Source: Dyella acidiphila
Lineage (GTDB): Bacteria > Pseudomonadota > Gammaproteobacteria > Xanthomonadales > Rhodanobacteraceae
Length of the DNA stretch: 64,000 nucleotides
Assembly: GCF_014863405.1 (NCBI RefSeq)
Contig: NZ_JACZZA010000001.1
Span: 868,001-932,000 of the forward strand
Reading direction: 5' to 3'
Part shown: one piece after another, positions 34,474-42,650 of the stretch
Layout: every line of letters starts with the position of its first letter
Position numbering within the stretch: the stretch's first letter is position 1
The notes under the pieces: model-generated
Databases searched by the model: none
What the model was told of the DNA's origin: nothing
The model's input: only the letters and a program-made list of their open reading frames with translations
Translations under genes and position numbers: made by a program

Positions 34474-36978
34474 ATGCCGATCAGCCCGAGGACACTCGCC
34501 TCAAGGATTGCCTGTGCGCTTTTTGCCGGCGCACTCGGCAGCACCGCCGCGCAAGCGCAGGACGCACCGGCCGCCGCCGGCACCACGCCCAGGCCGGCCC
34601 AGGCCACCAAGCTCGAACAGGTCACCGTCACCGCGCAAAGCCGCACGCAGGAAATGCAGGACGTGCCGATCGCGATGAACATCGTCACCGCGCGCCAGGT
34701 CGACGCCGTCGCCGCCACCGACCTCAGCCACATGAATACCTTCGTGCCGGGGCTGGTGGTGGACAACACCGATGAAACCCAGCCCACCTATCGTCTGCGC
34801 GGCATCGAAACCGACGACTTCGGCATCGGCACCGATTCGGCCGTGGGCGTGTACATCAACGGCATCTACCAGACCCGCGACGGCGGCTCGCTGATGGCCT
34901 TCAACGACATCGCGCGGGTGGAAGTGCTCAAGGGCCCGCAAGGCACGCTGTTCGGCCGCAATACCGCCGCCGGCGCCATCAACATCATCACCAACGAGCC
35001 CACCGATAAATTCGAAGGCGATGCGCGCGTACGTATCGGCAACTACGGCAAGCGCTACGGCGATGCGCTGGTGAATATTCCGATCAACCAGGACATGGCG
35101 CTGCGCGTGAGCGTGGTCGACAACCAGGACGACGGCTGGCTGAAAGATGCCGCCACCGGCCAGCACTACGGCAAGAACGACGAGTGGGGCGCACGCATCG
35201 TCTACCGCTGGAACATCACGCCCAATACCCAGCTGCACCTGAGCTACGACCACGATCGCGTGAAAGATCCCTCGCGCATCGACATGGGTCTGGTGCCGAT
35301 GCCGGCCAACAACCTCTACGCACGCGCGCCCTTCCCCGCCAATCCGTCTACCTTCTACAACCCGCTCAATGCGCCGTTCTACAACAGCGCCACCGACGGC
35401 CGCGAAGAGCGCAACTACAACGACTACACGCTGGCGATCGATCACAGCTTCAGCTGGGGCAGCTTTACGTCCACCACCAATTGGACTAGCTACAGCATGT
35501 CGCATATCGAGAACGGCACCGGCCTGCAACAGGCAACCGAATACCTCAATACCGGCGTGATCGGTGCGGGCCACACCTTCTACCAGGAGTTCAAATTCAG
35601 CGGCAATAACGACCTGCTCGACTGGGTGGCCGGCGCCAGCTATTACCAGGAGCATGCCGATGAAACCAGCCTGGCGCGCGTGAACACCGACACCTACGAC
35701 ACGCTCGCGCTCAACACCGGCATCGGCAAGCAATACACGCCCACCGGCACCATCTTCGGTTATTTCAATTCGATCCTGCAGTCGCTGAATCTGCCGTACA
35801 ACCTGCTCGGCGATCCGTGGACCGAAACGGTGTACAACACCGGCAAGTTCTCCGCCATCGCCGGCTACGGCGACACCATCTGGCACATCACCGACAAGCT
35901 CAACTTCACCGTGGGCCTGCGCTTTACCCACGATCAGAAAGACTTCACCTGGTTTACGCCGCCGCGTTCGGCGCCGCAGCTGGATGCCACGCTGGCGCAG
36001 ATGCAGGCTGCGGGTCTGTTGAATCTGGTACCGGTGCTGACCGGCGGCAAGGTCACCGCGCAGCAGCTGTTGAACATTCTTACCCAGAACCAGATCTTCA
36101 CCACCGCGGTGAACCAGTTGGTGTCCAAGCGCGCCAGCTGGGACAACAAGAGCCCGCGCTTCGTGCTCGATTACAAATTCACGCCCGACATGATGGGGTA
36201 TGTGTCGTTCGCCAAGGGCTACAAGGCCGGCGGCTTCGACGGCACCGAGCCGGGTTCCGAGTTTGCGCCGGAGAAAGTGTGGAATGCCGAAACCGGCATC
36301 AAGACCACCTTTCCTGAGCAGAACCTGCTGGTCAACGCATCGGCCTATTACTACCGCTACAACAACCGCCAGACGCTCACGCTGATTCCGTCCAGCGAAG
36401 GCCTCAACGTACCGCAGTACGAAGTCAGCAATACCGACCAGGCCGCCAAGGGTCTGGACCTGCAAGTGGAATGGGTGCCGCTGGACAACCTGCGGCTGGC
36501 CTTCAACGGCGGCTATATCGATTCACGCTACACCAAGGCGAAAGTGCCGATCGGCGTGCTCGACAACGGCCAGATCGACTATGCGGACGTCTCCGGCCAG
36601 CCAGTGGACGAACCGAAGGTGTCGTATTCGGTCAACGGCGCCTACGCCTGGCACGACGTCGTCAACGGCAGCGTAACCCTCAGCGCCAACTACGGCTTCC
36701 GCGGGCCGCTGCGCTGCAATGCCGCGTCGGTGTACCAGGGCAAATGCTCGCTGCCTACCTCCAGCTTCGACCTCAATGCGCCGCAGAAATGCACCGATCT
36801 GCGCCTGGACTGGACCGCCAACGGCGGCCGCTGGGGCGTGGCGTTATACGTCAACAACGTCTTCAACCAGCGCAATGTGATCGGCCTGGGCACCGTATCC
36901 CAATCGGTGCTGGGCACGCCGTATGCGTACATCACGGCGCCGCGCATGTATGGGGCGGAGTTTCATGTGAAGTTCTAG
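34474..36978 (+). CDS. TonB-dependent outer-membrane receptor
   Basis: 834 residues from the ATG at 34474 (GGGGAA upstream). The signal peptide ends near STAAQAQ. The TonB box is LEQVTVTAQ. The plug has DVPIAMNIVTARQVDA and VEVLKGPQGTLFGRNTAAGAINIIT. The barrel follows, with a C-terminal aromatic (PRMYGAEFHVKF). This opening resembles the FecA/pesticin-like receptor class, which often carries vitamin B12-like, siderophore or plant-derived ligands in Xanthomonadales. The ligand is not deducible. No regulator or inner-membrane transporter is directly adjacent except the divergent permease. Confidence 0.88.
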   Translation: MPISPRTLASRIACALFAGALGSTAAQAQDAPAAAGTTPRPAQATKLEQVTVTAQSRTQEMQDVPIAMNIVTARQVDAVAATDLSHMNTFVPGLVVDNTDETQPTYRLRGIETDDFGIGTDSAVGVYINGIYQTRDGGSLMAFNDIARVEVLKGPQGTLFGRNTAAGAINIITNEPTDKFEGDARVRIGNYGKRYGDALVNIPINQDMALRVSVVDNQDDGWLKDAATGQHYGKNDEWGARIVYRWNITPNTQLHLSYDHDRVKDPSRIDMGLVPMPANNLYARAPFPANPSTFYNPLNAPFYNSATDGREERNYNDYTLAIDHSFSWGSFTSTTNWTSYSMSHIENGTGLQQATEYLNTGVIGAGHTFYQEFKFSGNNDLLDWVAGASYYQEHADETSLARVNTDTYDTLALNTGIGKQYTPTGTIFGYFNSILQSLNLPYNLLGDPWTETVYNTGKFSAIAGYGDTIWHITDKLNFTVGLRFTHDQKDFTWFTPPRSAPQLDATLAQMQAAGLLNLVPVLTGGKVTAQQLLNILTQNQIFTTAVNQLVSKRASWDNKSPRFVLDYKFTPDMMGYVSFAKGYKAGGFDGTEPGSEFAPEKVWNAETGIKTTFPEQNLLVNASAYYYRYNNRQTLTLIPSSEGLNVPQYEVSNTDQAAKGLDLQVEWVPLDNLRLAFNGGYIDSRYTKAKVPIGVLDNGQIDYADVSGQPVDEPKVSYSVNGAYAWHDVVNGSVTLSANYGFRGPLRCNAASVYQGKCSLPTSSFDLNAPQKCTDLRLDWTANGGRWGVALYVNNVFNQRNVIGLGTVSQSVLGTPYAYITAPRMYGAEFHVKF

Positions 36979-37055
36979 GCGCCGAGCGCCCTGTCGCGGA
37001 GTGTCGACGGGGCCGCTTTGGCGTGAACCAGCCAGGCCCGGCCCGATTTCCTAGG

Positions 37056-37083
37056 CGCAGTGTCTCCCTGCGCTGACACTGCG
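37056..37083 (+). terminator. Hairpin downstream of the TonB receptor gene
   Basis: 9-bp perfect stem (CGCAGTGTC / GACACTGCG) with a 10-nt loop and a weakly T-rich tail (TGTCTGTT), 78 bases after the stop. Confidence 0.4.
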
Positions 37084-37212
37084 TGTCTGTTCGTACTGAT
37101 TACGTCGCCGCCAAAACGTCCGCCACACTGGCGGCACGTCTCGCCGTGCACGCGCCGGCCTTGCAGCTGATCGCCTGTCCCACGCTTAAAATCATTTCAG
37201 AGCTGCATAGCC

Positions 37213-38208
37213 ATGCACCAACAGGGAAGTTCGTCCCTATCGCGCGGTTTCATCCACTTGTTCGCCATCGGCGGCATGATTTTTCTGCTCGCGGCATGGA
37301 GCAGCCATGCGTTGGCCGGAAGCTGCGCCTATGAGTTCGGCTCGGCGCAAACGTTGAATTTTTCCCTGCCGGCCAACCTAGGCGTGCCACGTGACCTACC
37401 CACCGGAACGGTCATCGCCACCGCCACGGCATTCAATCCCTCGATGGTCGTTGCCGTTTGCCTCGCGGCCAAATTGGGAATGATAAATAGCGTGGGCGCC
37501 ATATCCGCGCCGAATGCCGGCAATCTCTTCCCCATCGGCAACACCGGACTCGCTTACCGGATCAAGTTCAGCTGGAGCGACTATCTCGTTTCCTACGCAT
37601 CCGCCATGCCGCTGGCCGTGGGCGGCGCCGGTATTAAAGAAGAAAACCGATTCATTCTGGAAATCGTACCCATTGGCCCGGTCTTCGCCGGCAGCATTCC
37701 AGCTGGACGACTCGGCGCCTATGTCAACGGCGACAATCAGCTCACCATACTCGACATCCGGCTGGTTGCGGGCAGCAACGTCACCGCGCAAACCTGCACG
37801 GTGGGCGACATGCCGGTAAACCTGGGAGCCATTTCTCCCACGGCATTCAAAGGCATTGGCACCACCGCGAGCGAGCGACGCTTCAACTTCACGATCAGCA
37901 ACTGCCCCGCTGGGCTGACCAAGGTCAGCTATCTCTTGCATCCCACCAGCGGCACCGTCGATGCGGCCCAGGGCATCGCCAAGCTCAGCAGCACCGGCAA
38001 GGGCGCCGCCACCGGCATCGGCGTGCAACTGAAGCTGGCCGATGCCGGCGCCGTTACGCTGGATCAGCCCATGCAGATGACCCAGTACAACGCTGCCACC
38101 GGTGGCAGCTACCAAATTCCCATGACCGCCGCCTATTACCAAACCGCCGCTGTAGTCACACCGGGCGAAGCCAATGCGGCCGTCGTGTTCACCATGTTCT
38201 ACGAATAG
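37213..38208 (+). CDS. Orphan fimbrial-type (FimH-like two-domain) adhesin
   Basis: 331 residues. A signal peptide ends near HALAGS. Residues ~37-190 form a beta-rich domain with two cysteines (GSCAYEF, AVCLAAK) that could be a receptor-binding domain. Residues ~195-331 are a pilin domain: TCTVGDMPVNLGAISPTAF, FTISNCPAG with the paired Cys, ATGIGVQLKL, and the C-terminal strand NAAVVFTMFYE with its penultimate Tyr. This is the chaperone-usher pilin pattern. No chaperone or usher gene is in the window, so it must be assembled by a distant locus or be a stray adhesin. Confidence 0.75.
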   Translation: MHQQGSSSLSRGFIHLFAIGGMIFLLAAWSSHALAGSCAYEFGSAQTLNFSLPANLGVPRDLPTGTVIATATAFNPSMVVAVCLAAKLGMINSVGAISAPNAGNLFPIGNTGLAYRIKFSWSDYLVSYASAMPLAVGGAGIKEENRFILEIVPIGPVFAGSIPAGRLGAYVNGDNQLTILDIRLVAGSNVTAQTCTVGDMPVNLGAISPTAFKGIGTTASERRFNFTISNCPAGLTKVSYLLHPTSGTVDAAQGIAKLSSTGKGAATGIGVQLKLADAGAVTLDQPMQMTQYNAATGGSYQIPMTAAYYQTAAVVTPGEANAAVVFTMFYE

Positions 38209-38230
38209 CGGCCACCGGGGTGGCCGCTAT
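38205..38230. terminator. Bidirectional hairpin between convergent genes
   Basis: Perfect 10-bp stem ATAGCGGCCA / TGGCCGCTAT with a 6-nt loop, overlapping the adhesin stop codon. No strong T-run. Confidence 0.55.
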
Positions 38231-38250
38231 CGTTCGGACGTCGGTGGCGC

Positions 38251-39390
38251 TTACTGATCGCCTTCCAGCTTGATCGTATGCAAGGGTCGGCACTGCCCTG
38301 CATCGCAGCCGATAAAAACGCCATACGAACCGCACGGCGCGACGTAGTCGCCCTCTCCATGCGCCTGCACCGCACCGCATCCCATCTGGCTGGCGACGTT
38401 CTGGGCAAGTGACAGAGTGGCTGCATCCGTGGCCGTGGCAGCGACCACCGGTGCCGCGGATGGCGTCGCCACAGCGGCTTGAACATCCGCATCAGCAGGC
38501 GCCTGCGTCGCTACCGCCGTAGCGGGTGCCGCCGCCACCGCTACCGCCGCAGGAGCAACCGCCACGGAGGGCGCAGCCGCCACCGCCGCGGGCGTAACCG
38601 GTACCGCGGCCGCCGTGCTGGCAACACCATTCGCAGCGCCTGGGTGATTCGCATCCACCATGGCAACCTTGTTGGCAACCAGCGCCTTTATTTTTTCGAC
38701 GGTAGGCGTGTCCAGATCCGGGCCTGCCTGGATCCTGCCGACTTTGGCGTTCTCGATCGCCGCCACAATCAGTCCGCCGATCAGACCGCCCGCCAGCCCA
38801 ACGCCGGCGGCCCGCCCCACGTTGGCATGGAAATGCGATTGGAGGGCGTGGTGCACAGCCAAGCCGGTGGCAGTGCCAGTGGCAGCGCCCAGGCCCGTCG
38901 CCAAACCAACCGCCAACACATTGAGCTTGTGCGTATTGGGATCGACCCTGTAGGCAAGATCGCTACAACTCGTATTGCCCGCGGCGGCAGTGTCTGCCGC
39001 GCTGACCACGTTGAACGATCCGTAGTATTCGTAGAGAGTCGGCGCCACCGCAGGATCATTGGGCACATAAATGCCACCATCGAACGTAGCGGCACGCCCG
39101 GCGACCGAGGTGGGTTTTTCGTCGGTGCGCCGCTCGGTGATCGCGCCCTCGGGTGCTCGGTAATACACACCGTTGGCGTCTTCGCGCTCCGATACATAAG
39201 CCCCCTGCCCGAGCGCGATCTCCACCGGTATGCGCAGCAAGCCGCGCGTTATCGTTTCGACAATCGGCGGATTCACCTGCAGGCAGGTCATGGTTTTCGG
39301 CAACGGCAACTTCTCCGCCCGCACGCTACTGGCGTGCGCAAGCGGCATGGCGGCGGCCAGCAGGCACGCCGTCAGCAATGTACGTTTCAT
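38251..39390 (-). CDS. Exported glycine-zipper and alanine-rich protein, unknown function
   Basis: 379 residues from the ATG at 39390, preceded by GGGGGAAC; the longer frame upstream is not protein-like. The signal peptide is MKRTLLTACLLAAAMPLAHA. The N-terminal ~150 residues form a domain with repeated references to variable loops (REDANGVYYRAPEGAITER, TFDGGIYVPND). A Gly-rich helical hairpin follows (LNVLAVGLATGLGAATGTAT; AAGVGLAGGLIGGLIVAAIE) of the glycine-zipper kind. Then comes a ~100-residue Ala/Val/Pro-rich linker and a C-terminal Cys-containing end (FIGCDAGQCRPLH). It may be membrane-associated. The family was not recognised. Confidence 0.6.
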   Translation of the reverse strand: MKRTLLTACLLAAAMPLAHASSVRAEKLPLPKTMTCLQVNPPIVETITRGLLRIPVEIALGQGAYVSEREDANGVYYRAPEGAITERRTDEKPTSVAGRAATFDGGIYVPNDPAVAPTLYEYYGSFNVVSAADTAAAGNTSCSDLAYRVDPNTHKLNVLAVGLATGLGAATGTATGLAVHHALQSHFHANVGRAAGVGLAGGLIGGLIVAAIENAKVGRIQAGPDLDTPTVEKIKALVANKVAMVDANHPGAANGVASTAAAVPVTPAAVAAAPSVAVAPAAVAVAAAPATAVATQAPADADVQAAVATPSAAPVVAATATDAATLSLAQNVASQMGCGAVQAHGEGDYVAPCGSYGVFIGCDAGQCRPLHTIKLEGDQ

Positions 39391-39718
39391 TTCAGTTCCC
39401 CCTGAAGTCTTCCTTGCGCAGTTCTGGCCGCCCGCATTGCGCCCGTGCACGTGATTCACCCTTACGCAGCCGACTGCTCCGCTTGCATAAAGATGTGTGC
39501 ATGGACGCCGGATTCCGGCTGCCATCTGCACACCCATCGTGCGGGGGGGCGGAGGCTTCGGTCAAGTCAGGGAGATGGTGCGGGCGTTGATGGGCGGAGG
39601 GTGGTTCTAATGGCCTGATTCAGGGGCGGATACCCTGAATGACTTGCTTGCTTAAAACTTACGTTTGCAGACAAGCGAATAAGAGCTTGGCGCCAGAGAT
39701 TTCCTCAAATCCTTTTTT
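39391..39718. other. Gene-free stretch before the REP array
   Basis: No convincing coding frame. The segment next to 39390 is the likely promoter region of the exported protein. One 8-bp hairpin (ATTCAGGG / CCCTGAAT, 39618-39640) is visible. The part from 39640 onward is more AT-rich than its surroundings. Confidence 0.4.
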
Positions 39719-40345
39719 CGGGCACTTCCGCCAAATCAACGCGACGCCCCAATCAACCGAAACTCCCCAAAACAACCTCACCGTCATCACAGTGAAAGCT
39801 GAGATCCCGCGTCTCTACGCACCGAAGGCACTGGATCCCAGCTTTCGCTGGGATGACGAGCAAAAAACATGCGCATCGACTCCGCCCCCTATCTCGCACT
39901 TCCACCAAACCAGCGCGACACCCAATCAACCGAAACCTTCCAAACAACCTCACCGTCATCCCAGCGAACGCTGGGATGACGAGCAAAAAACACGCACCGC
40001 GACTCCGCGCATCTATCTCGCACTTCCACCAAACCGGCGCGACGCCCAATCAACCGAAACCTCCCAAACAGCCTCACCGTCATTCCAGCGAACGCTGGGA
40101 TCCAGCGTCTTTCCACACCGAAGGCACTGGATCCCAGCCTTCGCTGGGATGACGAGCAAAAAACACGCACCGCGACTCCGCCCCTCTATCTCGCACTTCC
40201 ACCAAACCGGCGCGACGCCCAATCAACCGAAACCTCCCAAACAGCCTCACCGTCATCCCAGCGAACGCTGGGATCCAGCGTCTTTCCACACCGGAGGCAC
40301 TGAATCCCAACCTTCACCGGGATGACGAGAAAAAACAGGCGCATC
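39719..40345. repeat. Tandem array of four REP-containing units
   Basis: Direct repeats begin at about 39719, 39893, 40017 and 40190, each opening with a CGCACTTCCACCAAACC-like sequence, then GCGACGCCCAATCAACCGAA, then a REP-like element of the CGTCATCCCAGCGAA family. Unit spacings are about 174, 124 and 173 bases; the second unit lacks about 50 bases from the centre of its REP element. An open frame running through the array is repeat translation, not a gene. Confidence 0.88.
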
Positions 40346-40670
40346 TCAGGCGCCGGCTCTCTATCGCAGAGTGCCGACCCTACTCACCAGATGCACTGGA
40401 AGAAACTATGGAATACAGGGCTTCGTCGTAGGCGCTATGCACAAGGCGCTGGATATACGCCCAGCTCTTATAACGTACATATCCGAGTACAGATTTCCGT
40501 TTCGCCTACATCGCCCTGTGCGAGGACCTGCTAACTTGGTTTCGTCATCGACGCCTTCTTCAATCGCGGACGTCGATAACCCTTGCAGCAATGTGAGGTA
40601 GAAGCGCGGATCGTGAGAGCGACAACTCCCACGACCCGCTAACCAAAACAACTCAGAACAGGAGTTGATC
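40346..40670. other. Gene-free, relatively AT-richer stretch
   Basis: 325 bases between the REP array and the small unknown gene at 40671. Short frames exist on both strands but none has a good ribosome site or protein-like composition. It probably carries the promoter of the 40671 gene. Confidence 0.35.
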
Positions 40671-41012
40671 ATGGCTACCGCCGATCATACGTCACCCGCT
40701 TGCCCTTCGGATCGCAACGATCCCCTTTCCCAAAGTCCCCCGCCGCTCGACGGCATGCTCCCAACGCGGAGTTTGGATCAGGACCAGCGCACGTTCGCCA
40801 TGGAGCAAGGTGATCCCTACATGATTGCCGTGCTGGCGATCGAGCGCGTCTTGCGTGCCCACTACGATTTCGTACCGCCGAGCCTTCCTCCCGGCGTACG
40901 TATGTGTGGCCAGCTGCTGCCGCTCGATGCTGCCCAGCTGTATGGCTTGAACACGGCCCTGCACGTCCTGCGTCAATACGTCGTTTCCATTCCACCCACC
41001 CGCGGCGGCTAA
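40671..41012 (+). CDS. Small unknown protein, paralogue A of a two-gene pair
   Basis: 113 residues from the ATG at 40671, with GGAG 6 bases upstream. The first ~45 residues are polar and Pro-rich. The rest is a compact helical domain: PYMIAVLAIERVLRAHYDFV, then LLPLDAAQLYGLNTALHVLRQYV. The same pattern occurs in the 79-residue product at 41151, so the two are paralogues. No membrane segment or known motif was found. A terminator follows at 41074. Confidence 0.6.
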   Translation: MATADHTSPACPSDRNDPLSQSPPPLDGMLPTRSLDQDQRTFAMEQGDPYMIAVLAIERVLRAHYDFVPPSLPPGVRMCGQLLPLDAAQLYGLNTALHVLRQYVVSIPPTRGG

Positions 41013-41073
41013 GTCACGCGGGTGGGTATGAGGGCGGCCATGCGGAGTACTGGCTGAAAAGGTGCGCCGTTTT

Positions 41074-41107
41074 CGGCACGCCGCGTGACGTCGGCGTGCC
41101 GTCTTTT
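41074..41107 (+). terminator. Intrinsic terminator between the two small paralogues
   Basis: 10-bp stem CGGCACGCCG / CGGCGTGCCG, 8-nt loop, then TCTTTT. It ends transcription of the first gene, so the second likely has its own promoter or is fed by read-through. Confidence 0.75.
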
Positions 41108-41150
41108 CGCAATTATACGAATCACAAACTATCCATAAGGATGACGGATC

Positions 41151-41390
41151 ATGACGAAGCAGATGCATGAGGGGCAGGTGTGCCCGACGAAGTTTTCGCT
41201 CGAACCCGGTGAAGGGATCGCGCTTGGGATAGCGATTGTGGAAGACATGCTGCAGGCGTATCGGAACTTTGAGCAGAAGCATCCGCATATGGAGCGGGTG
41301 GGATTGTTGCCGTTCGATGCGCGGCAGTTGCAGTTGATGCAGGTGTCGTTGGAGACGCTGGGGAATTATGTGGAGGCACGGGATGGATAA
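41151..41390 (+). CDS. Small unknown protein, paralogue B
   Basis: 79 residues. The domain GIALGIAIVEDMLQAYRNFE plus LLPFDARQLQLMQVSLETLGNYVEA matches the C-terminal domain of the 40671 product (shared L-PFDA-QL-L...L--L--YV pattern). It lacks the longer N-terminus. AAGGAT precedes the ATG. Third-position base use is less GC-rich than in neighbouring genes (many TTG, GCG and GGG), which may mean recent origin or transfer. Function unknown. Confidence 0.6.
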   Translation: MTKQMHEGQVCPTKFSLEPGEGIALGIAIVEDMLQAYRNFEQKHPHMERVGLLPFDARQLQLMQVSLETLGNYVEARDG

Positions 41391-41430
41391 TGCGTGCGGT
41401 GTGGCTTGAGGCAAGCGCAAGCAACCCCAC

Positions 41431-41608
41431 CCCGGCCCTCCCCTGCCAAGCAGGGGAGGGAGTTGTATCGGCGAGTGCGCCATATCTGCGCCCGCGCAAT
41501 CCGCCCCCTCCCCTACGTGCAGTAGGGGAGGGAGTTGTATCGGCGAGTGCGCCATATCTACGCCCGCGCAATCCGCCCCTCCCCTGCGTGCAGTAGGGGA
41601 GGGAGTTG
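41431..41608. repeat. Three tandem CTCCCC/GGGGAG repeat units
   Basis: Units of about 72 bases begin near 41437, 41508 and 41578. Each has an inverted core (CCCTCCCCT...AGGGGAGGG) and the tail AGTTGTATCGGCGAGTGCG. They fill most of the 357-base gap before the next gene. A short open frame through them is repeat translation. Confidence 0.85.
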
Positions 41609-41747
41609 TATCGGCAAGTGCGATGCAGCGCCATAAATGATTCACAGGGCGCACTGCGCCTCGTCCATGGATAGCGCCCTCTCTATCCACCCGGCTATAC
41701 GCGCCGGCTCGTCACCACGACGACCGCCGGGTGGAAGGTCTTCGAGC

Positions 41748-42650
41748 ATGATCGAGCCGTTTACCTTCCGCCGCTTCAGGCACCTGCTCATCGCCGCCCT
41801 GCTGCTGTGCCCGCCTCTGCTGCCGGCGCAGGACATCGCCTCGGCCGCCGCACACACCATGATCACACCCGAGGGACTCGCCGCCACCGGCAACAAGCCG
41901 GTGATCGATATCAACCTGGTCTCGTTCGATCCGATCATCGGCGATGTGCAGGGACGCCTCACCGTGGTGTGGCCCAAAAGCATGTTGACCAAGGATTTCG
42001 GGCTGTACCGCGACGTGCGCCTGCTGGAAGGCGACAGCATCAACGATTCGATCTGGGACATGCGCGGCAACGAGCCCTTCGTCACCTTCAACTCCACCAT
42101 CAAGACGTTGAGCGAAGTGGATGGCGTGGGCTCGCCCCATCACTATCCCTTCGACGTGCATCGCATCCATATGAAGATCGGACTGGTCACGCCCAGCGCC
42201 GATGGACAGGGCTGGCAGCCGCTGCCGTTCGAGGTGGATTGCACCAAGTGCTCGTTCGAAGGCTTCTCGGTTACTACACACGGGCATTTCGATAAGCAGG
42301 GTTATTACAGCGTGCAGTTCACCATGCACCGCACGCGCCCGGCGATGGCCTTTGCGATCGGCTTGAACGTGGTGATGGTGCTGATTGCCTTTATCGTGCT
42401 GATCATGGCGCTGCGTATTTCGCGCAGCGACGAAGCGCCGGAGATCGCCTCGCTCGGCTTTATCGGCGGCTTGTTGTTCGCCATGCCGGCGGTGCGCGAT
42501 CTGCAGCCGCGCATTCCCTCGATGGGACTGATGATCGATTACCTCGGCTTTTTCTGGGCCGAAGGTTTTCTGGCAGTGGCGCTGTTGATTGTGATGGTCT
42601 GCTGGCTAAAACGCGGCAAGACCATCATCAGCCTGAAAGAACTGGATTGA
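41748..42650 (+). CDS. DUF4436-like membrane protein
   Basis: 300 residues from the ATG at 41748; upstream in-frame sequence is not protein-like. A signal peptide or anchor (HLLIAALLLCPPLLPAQ) is followed by an extracytoplasmic beta-rich domain of ~190 residues with the YPFDVHRIHM motif and a Cys pair (VDCTKCSF). Three C-terminal membrane helices follow (AFAIGLNVVMVLIAFIVLIMA; GFIGGLLFAMPAV; GFLAVALLIVMVCWL). This layout matches DUF4436-type proteins, whose function is unknown. It ends one base before the convergent desaturase-family gene. Confidence 0.65.
   Translation: MIEPFTFRRFRHLLIAALLLCPPLLPAQDIASAAAHTMITPEGLAATGNKPVIDINLVSFDPIIGDVQGRLTVVWPKSMLTKDFGLYRDVRLLEGDSINDSIWDMRGNEPFVTFNSTIKTLSEVDGVGSPHHYPFDVHRIHMKIGLVTPSADGQGWQPLPFEVDCTKCSFEGFSVTTHGHFDKQGYYSVQFTMHRTRPAMAFAIGLNVVMVLIAFIVLIMALRISRSDEAPEIASLGFIGGLLFAMPAVRDLQPRIPSMGLMIDYLGFFWAEGFLAVALLIVMVCWLKRGKTIISLKELD

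Noticed and set aside
39639-40325. A 228-codon frame with a repeated HFHQTGATPNQPKP pattern, looking like a repeat protein
   Set aside because: It is translation of the tandem REP array; the repeats vary in length out of step with any protein unit, and there is no ribosome site.
39719-40345. Possible CRISPR array
   Set aside because: Units are ~174 bases with long conserved sequence and internal palindromes, not short repeats with unique spacers, and no cas genes are present.
41390-41596. Short frame over the CTCCCC tandem repeats
   Set aside because: Repeat translation only.
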